From positions 116,376,610 to 116,440,609 of the forward strand of contig CM077647.1 of the NCBI GenBank assembly GCA_039707465.1: a stretch of DNA of 64,000 bases, read 5' to 3'. The number at the start of each line of letters is the position of its first letter. The stretch's first letter is position 1. The notes under the pieces are model-generated. The model was not told where the DNA came from and made no database searches. It was given only the letters and a program-made list of their open reading frames with translations. The translations under genes were made by a program, and so were the position numbers. Positions 1 through 11,649 of this stretch are shown here, piece after piece. The DNA comes from Rhabdophis nuchalis. Taxonomy: Eukaryota > Chordata > Lepidosauria > Squamata > Natricidae.

Positions 1-700
1 GGCCTCAACCGTGGATGGGGTGGGGTGGATCCCTTGGGCATTAATCATGAAGCCCAGGAACTTCATCCTTGGCACAGCAAATTTACATTTGTTGCACTTC
101 AATTTTAATCCCGCGCCCCTAAAAACAGCGAGGACCTTCCTGAGTACTTTGGCGAGCCCTGAGAGGCTGGAAGCAGCTATCAGGACATCATCAAAGTATG
201 GTACAATGCCGGGGAGCCCGGGGAGCAAACGCTCCATGAGGCTCTGGAAGATCCCCGGGGCTACGGAGACGCCAAATTGCAAGCAGCGACAGCGGAAAGC
301 CCCTCGGTGGGTGACAATGGTCTGTGCTTCAGCCGCATTGTCATCCACCAGGAGCTGCTGGTAGGCTTGCGCCATATCCAGTTTCGCGAAGATGCAGCCC
401 TGCCCCAAGGAATGGAGCAGGTGCTGCACCACTGGAACCGGATATGGGTTCGCCTGAAGCCCACGGTTTATCGTCGACTTATAGTCGGCGCAGATGCGTA
501 TGGACCCATCGGGCTTGATGGGGACCACAATGGGGGTCTCCCATTTCGCCTGGTCAACTGGTTCCAAAACGCCCTGCGCCACAAGACGATCCAGCTCCGC
601 CTCAACCTTGGGCTTTAAGGTGAATGGCAGCCTGCGAGCCTTGAGCCGAATAGGAGCAACCTGGGGGTCGAGTTTTAGAGAGACGGGGGTGCCATTGTAT
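1..700 (-). pseudogene. Ty3/Gypsy reverse transcriptase, partial at window edge
   Basis: The minus strand encodes the palm and fingers of a Ty3/Gypsy reverse transcriptase: the KARRLPF segment near 640, a DGSIRICADYKSTIN-like motif near 490-520, FAKLDMAQAY (first catalytic Asp) near 370-390, QFGVS and APGIFQ near 260-280, and the YFDD box at 187-198 followed by VLIA. The frame stays open from about 560 to the window edge. Frame breaks separate it from the protease. The C-terminal part is outside the window. Confidence 0.88.
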
Positions 701-704
701 GCCC

Positions 705-1502
705 CTAGCGCCCCGTCGAAGACGTTGGTGAAGGAGGACAGTACCTCCTCCACGGGCGAGCTGGCAGGCACCCGGTGAACCCCCTGGATGGACAGTCCCT
801 GGGGGGAAACCAGTCCAGGCCGATAAGAGCCGCCAGGGGTCCTTTGACAACTAGGATGGGGAGCAGCCCTTTGTAGGGGCCATACTCAACCCACACTGAA
901 CACTGCCCCAAGGTGGGAATTGGGGCCCCCTGGTAGTCTTTTAAGACTGTCGGAGAGGGGGAGAGGTGGCCCACCCGCATGGAAGGGCAAAGGCCGGAGA
1001 GCTGTGGCCAGGAGATGAGGGACTGGGAGGACCCTGAGTCAACCTCCATCTCCAGGGGCTTCCCTTCCAGGCAGAGGGTGGTGGAGGTGCACCTACGTTC
1101 AGCTGTCACTTGGGCAACGATCTCCGGAAGCTCCAAAAGGGCGAAGCAGCCCGCGGGAGGTGGCTGATGGCAATCCGGGCATCGCTGGGTTGCAGCTGGA
1201 CGAGGTTGTGGCGGCCGAGCGGTGGACCGTGGCACTGGAGTTGCGGTGGGCGAGGGCAGAGTGGCCCGGCAGACTTGGGCGATGTGGCCTTTGCGGCCGC
1301 AGCGGCAACAAACCGCAGCGCGGAAGGGGCAGTCGGCCCTGAGATGCGAGCCGCTGCAGCCTAGGCAAGGGGCAGCCTGCTGGCGAGGTGCTGGACCACG
1401 GGTAGGTCTGCAGGCGGCAACCCGCAGGCTATTGACGTGGTCTGCCACATCCAGGTCATCCAGGGGGGCCAGCTTGTCCACAAGTCTGGGGAGGCTGGCC
1501 AC
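705..1502 (-). pseudogene. Ty3/Gypsy nucleocapsid zinc knuckle and aspartic protease
   Basis: This 265-codon minus-strand frame carries a CX2CX4HX4C knuckle (CCRCGRKGHIAQVC) near residues 66-79, followed by a Pro-rich linker and a retropepsin-like active site EVDSGSSQSLIS near residues 150-165. It is offset by one base from the gag frame upstream. That is either a programmed shift or decay; the upstream nonsense codon makes decay more likely. It ends at a stop before the reverse transcriptase. Confidence 0.85.
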
Positions 1503-2034
1503 AGATCATTTCGGTGGCCGAGAGCTCTGACAGCTCTGCCACCCTGGCTTCTTCGACAGCTTGCTCCAGGGTGACCTCCGCCCTGGCCAGGAGGTGCCTC
1601 TTCAGCCGTACATCCCGCACCCCGCACACGAATTGTTCTAGGAGGGAGTCCTCCAAAAAGGGTGCAGGAAACTCACACGGCATAGCGGCGGTGCGCAATG
1701 CCTACAAAAAGTCCGCGATGGACTGCGATGGCTGTTGCAAGCATTGTCGGAAGGCAAACCGCCTTGCGATGCGAGAAGGTGCCGGGGCGTAGTGAGCCTG
1801 CAGGCAGGTGAGTAGGGTGTCCCAGGACAGTTCGTAGACTGCCGCTGGCGCTCCGATGTTACGCACCACGGCAAATAAGGTGGGGCCCCCACAGCCCAAA
1901 AAATAGCTCAGCTTCCTGGCCGGTGTCATCTCTCCAAAATCACTCGCTATTAAGAAGCATTCAAAGCGGGCTAAGAAGGAAGCCCACGATTCTGTTGTCG
2001 GGTCGAATGGCGCGAAAGGCGGGAGGGTCGCCAT
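1456..2034 (-). pseudogene. Ty3/Gypsy gag (capsid region), broken
   Basis: The ATG at 2034 opens a gag-like protein beginning MATLPPFAPFDPTTESW, with the W-x-x-F...FE/DCF pattern and a downstream PxR-x-A-RRFAFRQ segment typical of Ty3/Gypsy capsids. A TAG at 1702-1704 interrupts it. The same frame stays open beyond that to 1456, so the break is one nonsense change. The nucleocapsid continues in another frame (next entry). It would form the virus-like particle shell of the retrotransposon. Confidence 0.8.
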
Positions 2035-2144
2035 TTTGTCAGGTCTAGCTGCGCTGATGCCGACGGAAAAAATTCAATTGTCTCTCCCGTAGGGAGAAGT
2101 CGTCGAAGACGAAGCGAAGGAGAATCCTAGACCGAGTCCCCAGC

Positions 2145-2155
2145 CCTCGTCGCCA
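2145..2155 (-). other. Primer binding site, complementary to tRNA-Ser(GCT) 3-prime end
   Basis: One base inside the LTR end the minus strand reads TGGCGACGAGG, the reverse complement of CCTCGTCGCCA, the 3-prime end plus CCA of vertebrate tRNA-Ser(GCT) as I recall it. Position and sequence together support a minus-strand DNA primer site. Confidence 0.7.
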
Positions 2156-2156
2156 G

Positions 2157-2486
2157 TGTTAGAGGTTTGGAAAGAGGGAGTCCAGACTGGTAGGATTCAA
2201 GCAAGTAGCCGTTTATTTGGCTAAAACAGGCAGAACTGCATAAGCAACTATATACAAGTTGGAATGCACAGTAGACAGGGGCTCCCCTGCCTGACAGCTA
2301 TTTATACGGGAGCTGTCAGGCAGGGAACCAATCAAACCACCCAGCAACCTAGGCTCAGCCAGCCGCGTCTTAGCCAATCAGGCACGACTGGCTGTTGCCG
2401 GGCTTTTTTGAGCGGGAGTCAAAGACCCGCGGCCGGTCGTAACTCTGAGGACCGGTCGCAGGTCGAGGACTCAACTCTATCCAAAT
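2157..2486 (-). repeat. LTR of the Ty3/Gypsy element (outer edge uncertain)
   Basis: Read on the minus strand, this block contains a TATAAATAG box followed by an AATAAA polyadenylation signal and ends in AACA immediately before the primer binding site, the expected layout of a 5-prime LTR. The 3-prime LTR edge (2157) is well defined. The 5-prime edge is not: no clear TG start was found before the MITE at 2487. Confidence 0.7.
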
Positions 2487-2618
2487 CAGGGTCCAAACTT
2501 GGCAACTTTAAGACCTATGGACTTCAAGGTCCAGAATTCCCCAGTAAGCCATGCTGGCTAGGGAATTCTGGGAGTTGAAGTCCACAACTCTTAAAATTGC
2601 AACGATTTGACAAACCTG
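2487..2618. mobile_element. hAT-type palindromic MITE
   Basis: An inverted-repeat element from CAGGGTCCAAACTTGG to a matching end, with the internal AATTCTGGGAGTTGAAGTCC arm seen in seven or more other places in the window. Flanks ATCCAAAT and ATCTAAAC match at 6 of 8 positions, consistent with an old 8 bp target duplication. Confidence 0.7.
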
Positions 2619-2626
2619 ATCTAAAC

Positions 2627-4649
2627 ATTGCTAATTTGATGGTTTATCCTTATTCTGCTTATAGGCAGCACATACCAGAATCTTCTAGTGTTTGTATATG
2701 TAATGAAGTTAAGCCTCCATTGTGCTGACTTTAGTCTATTCTCTTTGCTAAAGGGTTAATGGCTGGGTGTGTATTCATATCCTAGGTGGTAACAATGCCT
2801 AAAAGCAGGCACATTCTTTTGTTCTCTTTAATGAGTCATTCCTTTAGTGTGTGGTAATACTCAGGCACATTTTTGCTTTTAAGGAGAAACAGAGAATTGG
2901 AAAGAGCATTAAAATTGTTTGGTGCTTCTCAAAAAAAGAGAGAACAAATGGAGGCATATGGCTTTAGTTCACCAGCAGCATTCATTATACCTCAATGTAA
3001 TATATTGTGTGTCTATATTTCTATCTTTCTGAACTATCCATACTTGCATCTCTTCATATACCACTCACTGTTGTTCCTTAAATTTTTTCACCTTTCTTTT
3101 AAAGGATTTAATCAATTCCATTCAACCACACCTTTTTAAATTTTCTCTCTTTCTTGTTCATATTTCTTCTTATATTTGTGTTGCAATCTGATCCTCATTT
3201 CTTCCTTTCTACATGAAATAACCACCTCAATGCATTTTTTTTTGTAATGGTCCCTCATACCTGCAACCAGCATTTTTCCAATAGCTGTGACAATAAATGG
3301 CAGAACTACCATTGTAGTTGGATTGGAGAGCTAGGTTCTAACTAATATGTACCCTGAAAAAGCAGTAAAGAAAGTGACAGATGGAAAGGTTTGCCCACTC
3401 TGTTTCCCTGTGCCCATAGATATACCTGCATATAGTAAAAGAAACAAGAAAGGCACAATCCTCCAGCTCTAAAAGAGCTTTTGGTCCCAAAATGATAAGG
3501 AAATGATTAGTTTCAAGAACTTTCACTGAACTTCTTTAATGGGGGGGGGGAGTCATAAGGGACGGAGAGGGGAGTCATAATTAACTTGTACCTAGAAATG
3601 GGCAGATGTGGTAAGAAAAATGTTCCCATCAATGATAAAATGGATTGCCATCTTGGGTGCAGAATTGCAGCAATCAAAAAGAGAAGCATCTTTTTTGTAG
3701 CACTAATGAGCGAGAGCACAAGAATACATTAAATTCAGCTCTCCAAACAGATGTCATAAAATCAATCAGGGTCACAGAATACTCATTTAGAAGTTCTATA
3801 ACTATGTCTTTGTGATAATCCAATTATTTCGTTACTCAGTCTTTATGGTAATTGAAATCACACTTTAATATCAGCTTTCCTCTGTGGGATATGTTCCAAG
3901 TTCCTTTCTTCACCTCTAAATTACTCATGGAATTTACAAGGTATCTTAATTAAATTATTTCTTGGGATTTGGGAAATAATTACACAGGAATTCTGTGGGG
4001 GAGGATGCTCCATTTACATTTTGTACTTAATGTATTGTCTTCAATCTCAATTATTTCTTTTCCCTGTTCTTTCTATGCTACCTGTGTAGACCACTCAGCA
4101 GCTTTTATTAATGTTGTTTATGAGCTTCTATCAGCAGTAACACACACTCCATGTATATGTACAAATCTAGAACCAGGACTAGCAAACCATCCATGCATGT
4201 CTTGTTGACAAAAAGCAGTCTAGATCAACTGTCAAATAAGAAGCTAGACCAGTAGAAACTATGTGGAAAAAATAAGAATGCAAACATTCAAGTGCACTCT
4301 GGGAATGATGGAGGACCACTTAAACAATTTAATATGGATGAGAATATATGTGACATTTGGCTATAGGCCCAAGAAAAGGATTCTGGCAAGTTGGTGATAA
4401 CATGTGGGACAGAGAATTTTACACAGCATGCCTTCTTTGGTTTTGGTGTCTGATAAATTTCTCCTTTTTCCCAGAACTTCAAGCTTAATTTAAAAAAAAC
4501 ACCTCCTTTAACCTCAATATTATTAATCTGTTCTTTGTTGCTGGTTTATTCATTCCACTGACAGTAAGAGCTTTTCCTGATGATTATTTTATCCCAGCCT
4601 TAGGAAAGGCTGCACCCTACTGATTTTATACTGTTGTTATCATGGCAGG
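2627..4649. other. Intergenic, nothing recognised
   Basis: AT-rich DNA with a short poly-G run at 3541-3550. Short ORFs on both strands show no recognisable domain, and no repeat family was identified. Confidence 0.5.
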
Positions 4650-4980
4650 ACTAGAAGCAGTGGATGGAAACTAATCAAGGAGGGGGACAAACCTAGTAGA
4701 AATGTCATGATATTGAGAGCAAGCAACCAAATGTAATGGCTTATCTTCAGAAGTTGTGGGTGCCCCATCACTGGTGGTTTTAAAGAACAAATCAGACAGC
4801 CATTTTTCCAGAATGACACAGTCTCCTGCTTGTGCAGAGGGGTGGACTAGATCAGGGGTCTGCAAAGTTGGCTCTTTTAAGACTGGTGGACTTCAACTCT
4901 CAGAATTCCACAGCCAACTACCCCTGGATTAGATGATCTCCAAAGTCCCTTCCAACTTTGAAATTCTGTTATTCTATTAA
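4650..4980 (+). mobile_element. CR1 LINE 3-prime fragment, interrupted by a MITE
   Basis: Plus-strand sequence matches the CR1 ORF2 C-terminus (Pro-x-x-VV-x-APS... FK...DSH pattern) and the CR1 3-prime UTR (GGACTAGATGATCTCCAAAG, then CCCTTCCAACTTTG). The fragment is split by the hAT MITE at 4853-4926. Confidence 0.75.
4853..4926. mobile_element. hAT MITE inserted into CR1
   Basis: Begins CAGGGGTCTGCAAAGTTGG and ends ACTACCCCTG. Flanks GACTAGAT and GATTAGAT (7 of 8) are the target duplication and fall within the CR1 3-prime UTR, so the MITE is the younger insertion. Confidence 0.8.
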
Positions 4981-5185
4981 TTCCAAAGCTTTTGTAACCT
5001 TTGTTAGATATTTAAATTGGCATCAGAAATATTTTCCAGGAATTGTTTCTTTTTGGGGCATTTTCTATATTAAAGCATTATTATAAATTCTAAAGAATTA
5101 GGAATCTTTCATATATCTTCTCTAACCTGTGGTCCATTTCTAAGAACACTTCCTTAGAACATAAATATGTTAAAAAGTATGTTTA

Positions 5186-5527
5186 AAGTAAAGGTAAAAA
5201 TTCCCCCTGTCTGGTCATTTCTGACTCTAAGATGTGGTGGTCACTTCCGTTTTTTTGCCTGAAGTTATTTTGTTGGTCATGTAGCCAGCATGATTATATG
5301 CCAAGGTGCACAGAAAAAAAAATGGAAAAAAAGAATGCTGTTACTTGCCCACTGAAGTGGTACTTAGTTATCTATTCGCATTAGCATGCTTTTGAACTGC
5401 TAGGTGGGTAGAAGCTGAGGCAAATAACAGGAGCTTATCCCATCATGTAGTGCTCAGGTCTCGAACCCGGGATGTCAGATTTCCAGCTGACAAACTCAGT
5501 GTCTTCACTGCTGAGCTATCGCACCCC
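5186..5527 (-). mobile_element. tRNA-derived SINE, Sauria type
   Basis: Minus-strand copy. The tRNA-like head near 5450-5527 holds a B-box (reverse complement of GGTCTCGAACCCGGGATG), and the other end reads as reverse complement of a TTTACCTTTAC tail. The same body occurs at 10225-10586 and 44971-45320. Confidence 0.8.
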
Positions 5528-5529
5528 TT

Positions 5530-6395
5530 TGAAAGTATGTTTACTTGTCTAGAAAAAAAAACCATTTAAGTGATCTGTGCAACCATCCAGTTTTACCAAA
5601 TACATTTTCACCGCTATCTGTACTTTTCAGCAATATTGCCTGGCAATTTTGCTTTGTAGGAAAGTTGGTGTCAGTTCTAATGTAGCCTGATTCTCCAACA
5701 GGGTTTTTAATTCAGTCTGAGCAATAAGCATCTAATGAATCTGGCTGAAGACCACAAAAGTTTTGCTGCTATGCATTTTTTATTCTAATTGTGACTCATT
5801 CCCTCCTTAAAATAAAGTTCTTACCAAACCACTCCTACAAGAAAAATTGCATGGTGAAGACCTTGTGGGCTGAGAACCGGGGCAAAGAAGATCAAAGTTC
5901 AAGAGGCAAAGCTTGAAAGTTCAGGAAGCAGGTTTGACTCCTCCAGATAAATCTGGTAACACACTTCCGTGTCCCTGATATACCTGTCTCTACATTGAAT
6001 ATGCTGAAAGAAAACATAGATTCATTTCTTCTTTTTAGCCACCTGATGGTAATCTGGAGTATTTTGCACATAGTTGCACAACAATCATGTGCCTCTTTTA
6101 GAAAAGTAATAATGCTTTGCTATCTTGAAGCTCATCCCAACATTCCCTTAACTATGGCATGAATATGTTCCAGCCATTTTTATCTGACATATCTCTGTGA
6201 TGTTGCCTGTGTCTTATCTTCAACTCATACTTAAAATAGGTTAAAATTGTTGTTAGCTGTTGCAATTCTAATACAAGTTTTCCCTATTCTCTCAACATAA
6301 TATTTGCTGCTGAAATGATTTAGCGTAGTTAATCAATTCATTGAAACCATATTACAGGTCACATATTACAGACATTATTAAAAACAAAATATGTA
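5530..6395. other. Intergenic, nothing recognised
   Basis: AT-rich, no open frame with a recognisable domain, no repeat identified. Confidence 0.5.
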
Positions 6396-6399
6396 CCTT

Positions 6400-6690
6400 A
6401 ATACAATACAATACAATACAATAGCAGAGTTGGAAGGGACCTTGGAGGCCATTTAGTCCAACTCCCTGCCTAGGCAGGAAACCCTATACCGTTCCAGACA
6501 AATGGCTATCCAACATCTTCTTGAAGACTTCCAGTGTTGGGGCATTCACAACTTCTGGAGGCAAGCTGTTCCACTGATTAATTGTCCTAACTGTCAGGAA
6601 ATTTCTCCTCAGTTCTAAGTTGCTTCTCTCCTTGATTAGTTTCCACCCATTGCTTCTTGTTCTGCCCTCAGGTGCTTTGGAGCACCTGAG
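6400..6690 (-). mobile_element. CR1 LINE 3-prime end
   Basis: Starts with an AATACA repeat tail, then GCAGAGTTGGAAGGGACCTT, the hallmark of the CR1 3-prime UTR, followed by the antisense of the CR1 ORF2 C-terminus (AACTTCTGGAGGCAAGCTG). Confidence 0.85.
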
Positions 6691-6756
6691 GGCAGAAGCA
6701 ATGGGTGGAAACTAAGCAATGGGTGGAAACTAAGCAATGGGAGGAAACTAATACAA
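6630..6756. repeat. Fold-back at the CR1 5-prime edge with short tandem copies
   Basis: CTGCCCTCAGGTGCTTTGG is followed at once by its inverted copy (AGCACCTGAGGGCAG), which continues as the inverse of the preceding CR1 sequence. A unit of about 19 bp containing GCAATGGGTGGAAAC is then repeated three times. Confidence 0.8.
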
Positions 6757-7185
6757 GCTAAAATACAGAATGCATGATAAAAAAAGGCTTGTAGTTGTGC
6801 ATAGACTACTTGTTAAAAAAATTATAAGTCTGTATAATTTGCAACACCAAGTGTTAAGATCTTTATTTGTAGAAAGAATTCATTGCCAAAAGATGCTGTA
6901 CATAGAATTCTTCTGTTTGACCTGGAAATGGGTGAAGATATGTCAAAAACTCACCATAGATTTTAGGTAAAAATGATAGTAGAGCAATATATAACTCCAT
7001 GCCACAGTATTTCCATTTACTGTATATAGGGAACGAGTCTTTTTAGCATATCAGATTTCATAGTATTTTCTCTCCAACACTGCTGATAGCAAGATATCAA
7101 ACTAAGATAATCTCTTTACGATCTCTAAAGTTTATTGTTTTAAGATTTTTTAAGAGGGAGAGAAGGAGAATCTGATGGGATATGA

Positions 7186-7730
7186 TCAGTGATGGGTTTC
7201 AAAATTTTTTAGAGCCTCTTCTGTAGGTGTGGCCTGCTTTATGGGAGTGGCTTGCCGGTCATGTGACTGGGTGGGAGTGGCTTGCCAATTTGTAAAATGG
7301 GGTGAAACTCACTTAACTTGCTTAGCAACCAAAATGTTGGCTCAGAAACTCTGGCATTTGAAGCATGCAAGTCTTAAAGCTGTCAAGTTTGAACACCCCT
7401 GGGGTTTTTTTTTTCTAAATTGTTAAGGTTGCAAGGGTCTTGTAACTTGACAGCTTTAAGACTTGCATGCTTCAAATGCCAGAGTTTCTGAGCCAACACC
7501 CTTAACCCTTTAGAAAAAAAACCCCAGGGGTGTTCAAACTTGACAGCTTTAAGACTTGTGGACTTCAACTCCCAGAATTCCTCCTTTCACTCTTCATCTT
7601 GATGATGTGTGGACTGGCAGGCGGAGGGAGCTGGAACCAGTTTTAAATGGCACTGTAGATTTGTGGAGCCTCTTCTATAGAAGAGGTTAGAACTGGCAGG
7701 AACCCACCTGTGGATATGATGTACCAGATC
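7186..7730. repeat. Nested inverted repeats built from hAT-type MITE pieces
   Basis: The outer pieces (GTGATGGGTTTCAAAATTTT at about 7190 and AGGAACCCACCTGTGG at about 7700) look like ends of the same hAT MITE family as 22128-22401. Inside, 7333-7388 is inverted at 7447-7498 and 7381-7405 is inverted at 7520-7550, involving the AACACCCCTG MITE end twice. Confidence 0.6.
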
Positions 7731-7734
7731 TTAG

Positions 7735-9034
7735 GCTGAAAGCTTGCTTAAGCAATAAAGCCCTATTCTTGTTTTGGTTGTTATAAATCCATCAATATAA
7801 CATTCTATAGCTGTACCATTTGGTGTTTTATTATCTGGGGAAGGAGTTGTCATTTTGTCTCCAGATATGCCTTTGTACCATCTCCATCAGATACTTCCGT
7901 GTGCTGTTAGTTTCATCCAAGATAAAGCTTGTTTACATTGCTTCTGCCCCTGTGATCTAGTAATTGAAACTATTTCAGAACATTAGCTTTGTACTCTTTC
8001 CTTCATCCATGAGGTACTCACACTGATTTATCGAATCCTCCTCAAAATATACTAAGAAGAGTGATTGGTGGCCCATTTTCATACAAAGCAGGTGGCACTC
8101 ATGGGAGGGGTGACGAATCCAGGGGAATTCACCAACTGCTTTCCTTAATTGGTCCCACATTAAAACTGTAGCATTATGGAGTTCAACAGGGCAATGCAAC
8201 TTATTTTGGCGTATTTTTCTGCATTACAGCACAGCATAGCAGACGTGGCTTATGTCTTCAGACTAACATAGCTCTTTTGAGAGCACATTTTCCTTGACAC
8301 ACATCCTTGAGTGCGCATCTGCAGTTAATCCTGATATCTTCTACAGGAAATTTTGAGCCTGCTATTACTACAGTGAAAGAAAGTTCTTCATCTGAGTCCA
8401 CACTGTAAACTGACAGAGCAAAAGACAAAGTAACAAAAATATCAACTTTTATAGCTAGGGCCTAGTCCGTTCTCCTATTATTTTATCTACCACATTATTA
8501 CGGCTTGCAAAACCTAAGATGCATTATTTCCAACCCTGCCCAGTTATAAGTACTTTAGAAGCCTGGACTTCTAAATGTGACGTACATGATTGTGCCATCA
8601 GATTATCTAAGATGCTCAAATGCAATTTAAAGTGACATGGATGAAGATGTTGCATATACTGCCTACAATAGTGTCCTTACGTGGTACCTATGCTCTGCCT
8701 TGCAGTTCTTCATTTTTACAGATGTCATTAAGATTGCACTGCTGGAATCCAACGCTACTTTATTTATATCAGATAATCCTAAAACACCCCAAGTAAGCAT
8801 GCTGCTCACGAAGTAGTTGAATATAATTGTCATCCTATCTTTTCCAAGAGACCTAATGATGATGGCTATTTCTGTCTAGAATTCAACAAATAAAAGAACA
8901 TCAACATGTTCTTAATTGGAAACATAAAAATTAATAAATTACTTTAAGATCAGGTAAGAATCAACTGATGAGACGATGACGACTTTTTTTTAAATAACAG
9001 AAGAATGATTTCTCCTTCCAGACATTAGTTACTA
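7735..9034. other. Intergenic, nothing recognised
   Basis: No recognisable domain or repeat. The minus-strand frame at 7975-8199 has no known motif. Confidence 0.45.
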
Positions 9035-9240
9035 AGCAGGTTCCTCAGGAATTTGTTATGAGACCCATCTTATACAATATTTTAATTAATGGTCCTGGCA
9101 TCAAAGACTGGAGCATGCTAATGAAATTTCTTGCTTCCACAAAGCTGGCACATACCAGAAGATCCTTATTCTGCTATACAGGAGGAACTGGATAACCTTC
9201 TAGCCTTCTCCTCCGGAAATGAAATTGAACGAAACCAACA
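9035..9240 (+). mobile_element. Degenerate CR1-like reverse transcriptase relic
   Basis: One plus-strand frame at about 9040-9110 reads QVPQEFVMRPILYNILIN, resembling the conserved GVPQGSVLGPILFNIFIND block of CR1 reverse transcriptase. A further stretch around 9170 resembles the next conserved helix. Heavily decayed. Confidence 0.45.
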
Positions 9241-9260
9241 TGACAAAAAGAGAAATAATA

Positions 9261-9464
9261 TAGCAATAGCACCTAGACTTATATACCACTACACGGTGCT
9301 TTACAGACCTCTCTAAGCAGTTTACAAAGTTAGCATATTGCCCCCAACAATCTGATTGGAAGGCTGAGTCAAATCTGAGCAGGCCAGAATTGAAGTAATT
9401 GAACTCCTGGCAATGTGAGAAGGGCTAGGCAATATTGCATTTTAACCACTGTGCCATCATGGCT
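9261..9464 (-). mobile_element. tRNA-derived SINE (GCAGTGGTTAGAATG type)
   Basis: Minus-strand copy of a SINE whose other copies are at 33831-34058 and 38820-39060. Shared blocks are the AGCAATAGCACCTAGACTT tail side, the CATATTGCCCCCAACAATCT centre and the AACCACTGTGCCATCATGGC head. Confidence 0.75.
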
Positions 9465-10224
9465 CTTTTGTGTGTATTTATTTACGTATCAAAATTCCAA
9501 TATTATTGTATTAAAATGTTGCGGGTTGGAGGATGGGAAAGAAAATTCATTGTTGAAGTCTAAACGAACAGCAGAGAAAGAGGGAAAAAAACACTAAATG
9601 AAATAGGAGAGATGTTAAAGAAGTTCAGAGCATTTTCAGGACCAGTGACCTATTGTGGGTGTGTGAGACTCTCACATTTCACCTTCACTAAGGCACTGTA
9701 AATCACTTCACAGCCGTAACTGACAGCCAGTAAATGACTAGAAGCCTCTTCTGAGAACTAGCTAGTCACAGCTTGTAGGGAACAACTCTGAAAAAAGGGA
9801 ACCAAAGTAATGTATCCCTTTCCCTTTAAAAAGTTAGGGGGATGCATTCCTGTCACAAAGAGAGCATCAAAGGAGTGCTTCACAGAAATATTTTATGAAG
9901 CAAAGGAACATTTCAAAACTTGGGTTTGTGCAAGCAAAGCAAAGAATTATACTATTGGAAGAAATCATTTGGGCTGCTTAGGGCATTCTGCCACTAAGAC
10001 AACTCAAACTGATGTCTATTCAACCTTGGCTTAAATGCATCCAGTGAGTATGGCTAATCAACTACTTCAGGAATTGGTTCCATTGTAAATTGGTCTTACC
10101 TATTAGGTGTCTTTGTTAACTTTCAGTTTAAATTAGAGGAATTTGGCTTCCTCTAACTTAAAAGTATATTCCATATTCAGCATCTGGGGACAACCGATAA
10201 TAATCTTGAACTTTTGCTACATGT
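9465..10224. other. Intergenic, nothing recognised
   Basis: No recognisable gene or repeat. Confidence 0.45.
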
Positions 10225-10586
10225 AAAAGGTAAATGTAAAGGTTCGCCTTGCACATATGTGCTAGTTGTTCCCGACTCTAGAGGGTGGTGCTCATCTTGG
10301 TTTCAAAGCCAAAGAGCCAGCGCTGTCTGAAGACGTCTTGGTGGTCATGTGGCCGGCATGACTAAATGCCGAAGTCGCACAGAACACTGTTACCTTCCCA
10401 CCAAAGGTGGTTCCTATTTTCCTTCTTGCATTTTTTACATGCTTTTGAACTGCTAGGTTGGCAGAATCTGGGACAAGTAAATGGGAGCTCACCTCATTAT
10501 GTGGCGCTAGGGATCCAAACTGCCAAACTGCCAATCTTTCTGATCGACAAGCTCAGCGTCTTAGCCACTGAGCCACCATGCCCCTT
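10225..10586 (-). mobile_element. tRNA-derived SINE, Sauria type
   Basis: Near full-length minus-strand copy. The tail side (AAAGGTAAATGTAAAGGTTCG) is at the low end. GACTCTAGAGGGTGGTGCTC marks the body, and the tRNA head near 10500-10586 carries A-box and B-box-like sequences. Confidence 0.85.
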
Positions 10587-10589
10587 AAA

Positions 10590-11645
10590 TGAAGGTATGC
10601 TACATGATATCATTTTATATCCCCTCGGTAATCCTTTCCAAGTTTCCTCAGTCTTTCCTCATAAAACCTAATGTCCATCCCATGGGACATCCCTTTGCAC
10701 CCATTCAAGATTTTTCTGAATCTTTCTGAAATGGTACAGTCATGAACTGAAAATAATAGAGTATATGAATTGAAGCATGAGTTATTATTTACTTATTGTA
10801 TTTTAGAACCTATACTTCTATTGAAATATTCAAAACTGTCATTAACCTTCATATCATACTACTGGTTTAGACTCAGCATGGGATCAACTTTAGCCTGAAA
10901 ATAGTATTTCACATCTTAAGATTGATTTGATTTGATTGCTCTAGGTGAAAAACTTTACATTATTTTTAGACTATGCTGTTAACCAACATCATTTTGAATT
11001 AGCTATCCAATTCAGTTCTAACCTACCTGTAGATTTGATAAATTTTCATTCTTTTATCTTCAAATAATTAATGACAATGTTGAAGATTATCGTGCCAAAG
11101 ACTGAACTATATGCTATCACATTTTGATACCTCATTCCGATCTGATGGGGAACCATTAAAATTCATGGATTTGAATATGAATTACCAAAACTATCATAGT
11201 CATTCAGTTGACATCTATCTAGTTCATACTTAATTAATTTGCTCATCAGAATGCCACATAGTACTTTCTCAAGTGTTTATAGAAGTCAACGCATTCAAAC
11301 AAATCTATTATGGAAATTGAAAAAGAAAAATGAAACAAGATTAGAAACAACATGAAGTAAGATGTATTCTCAGCAGATCTATTCTTCCTACAATTACTTC
11401 ATTGATTTCAAAATATCTGGATCAATATAGTTATGTTTGCTCTCAAATCTTCCCAGATAGCAATACAAAACTGATTGATCAGTACTTCCTGCTTTTCCTT
11501 TCAGAAAATAAGGACATTTGGTCTCCTTGGCTTATCTAGCATTTCACCTGGTCTGCATGATTTTTCACCCATTCTGAAGAATTGATAGAAATAAGATCAT
11601 CAATGTCCCATATGAGGCATTGGTTTTGTTTTTTTTAATGGCTAT
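10590..11645. other. Intergenic, nothing recognised
   Basis: AT-rich, no recognisable gene or repeat. Confidence 0.45.
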
Positions 11646-11649
11646 TTCA

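Larger units (their letters stand above)
1..2486 (-). mobile_element. Ty3/Gypsy LTR retrotransposon, 5-prime half, decayed
   Basis: On the minus strand the order is LTR, primer binding site, gag, CCHC zinc knuckle, aspartic protease and reverse transcriptase, which is the Ty3/Gypsy order. The reverse transcriptase runs off the left edge, so RNase H, integrase and the other LTR lie outside. The element is not autonomous as it stands: gag has an in-frame nonsense codon near 1702 and the reading frame shifts around 1456-1502, and again before the reverse transcriptase. High GC relative to the AT-rich surroundings fits a foreign insert. The outer LTR boundary is uncertain because a hAT MITE lies at 2487-2618. 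Confidence 0.9.
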
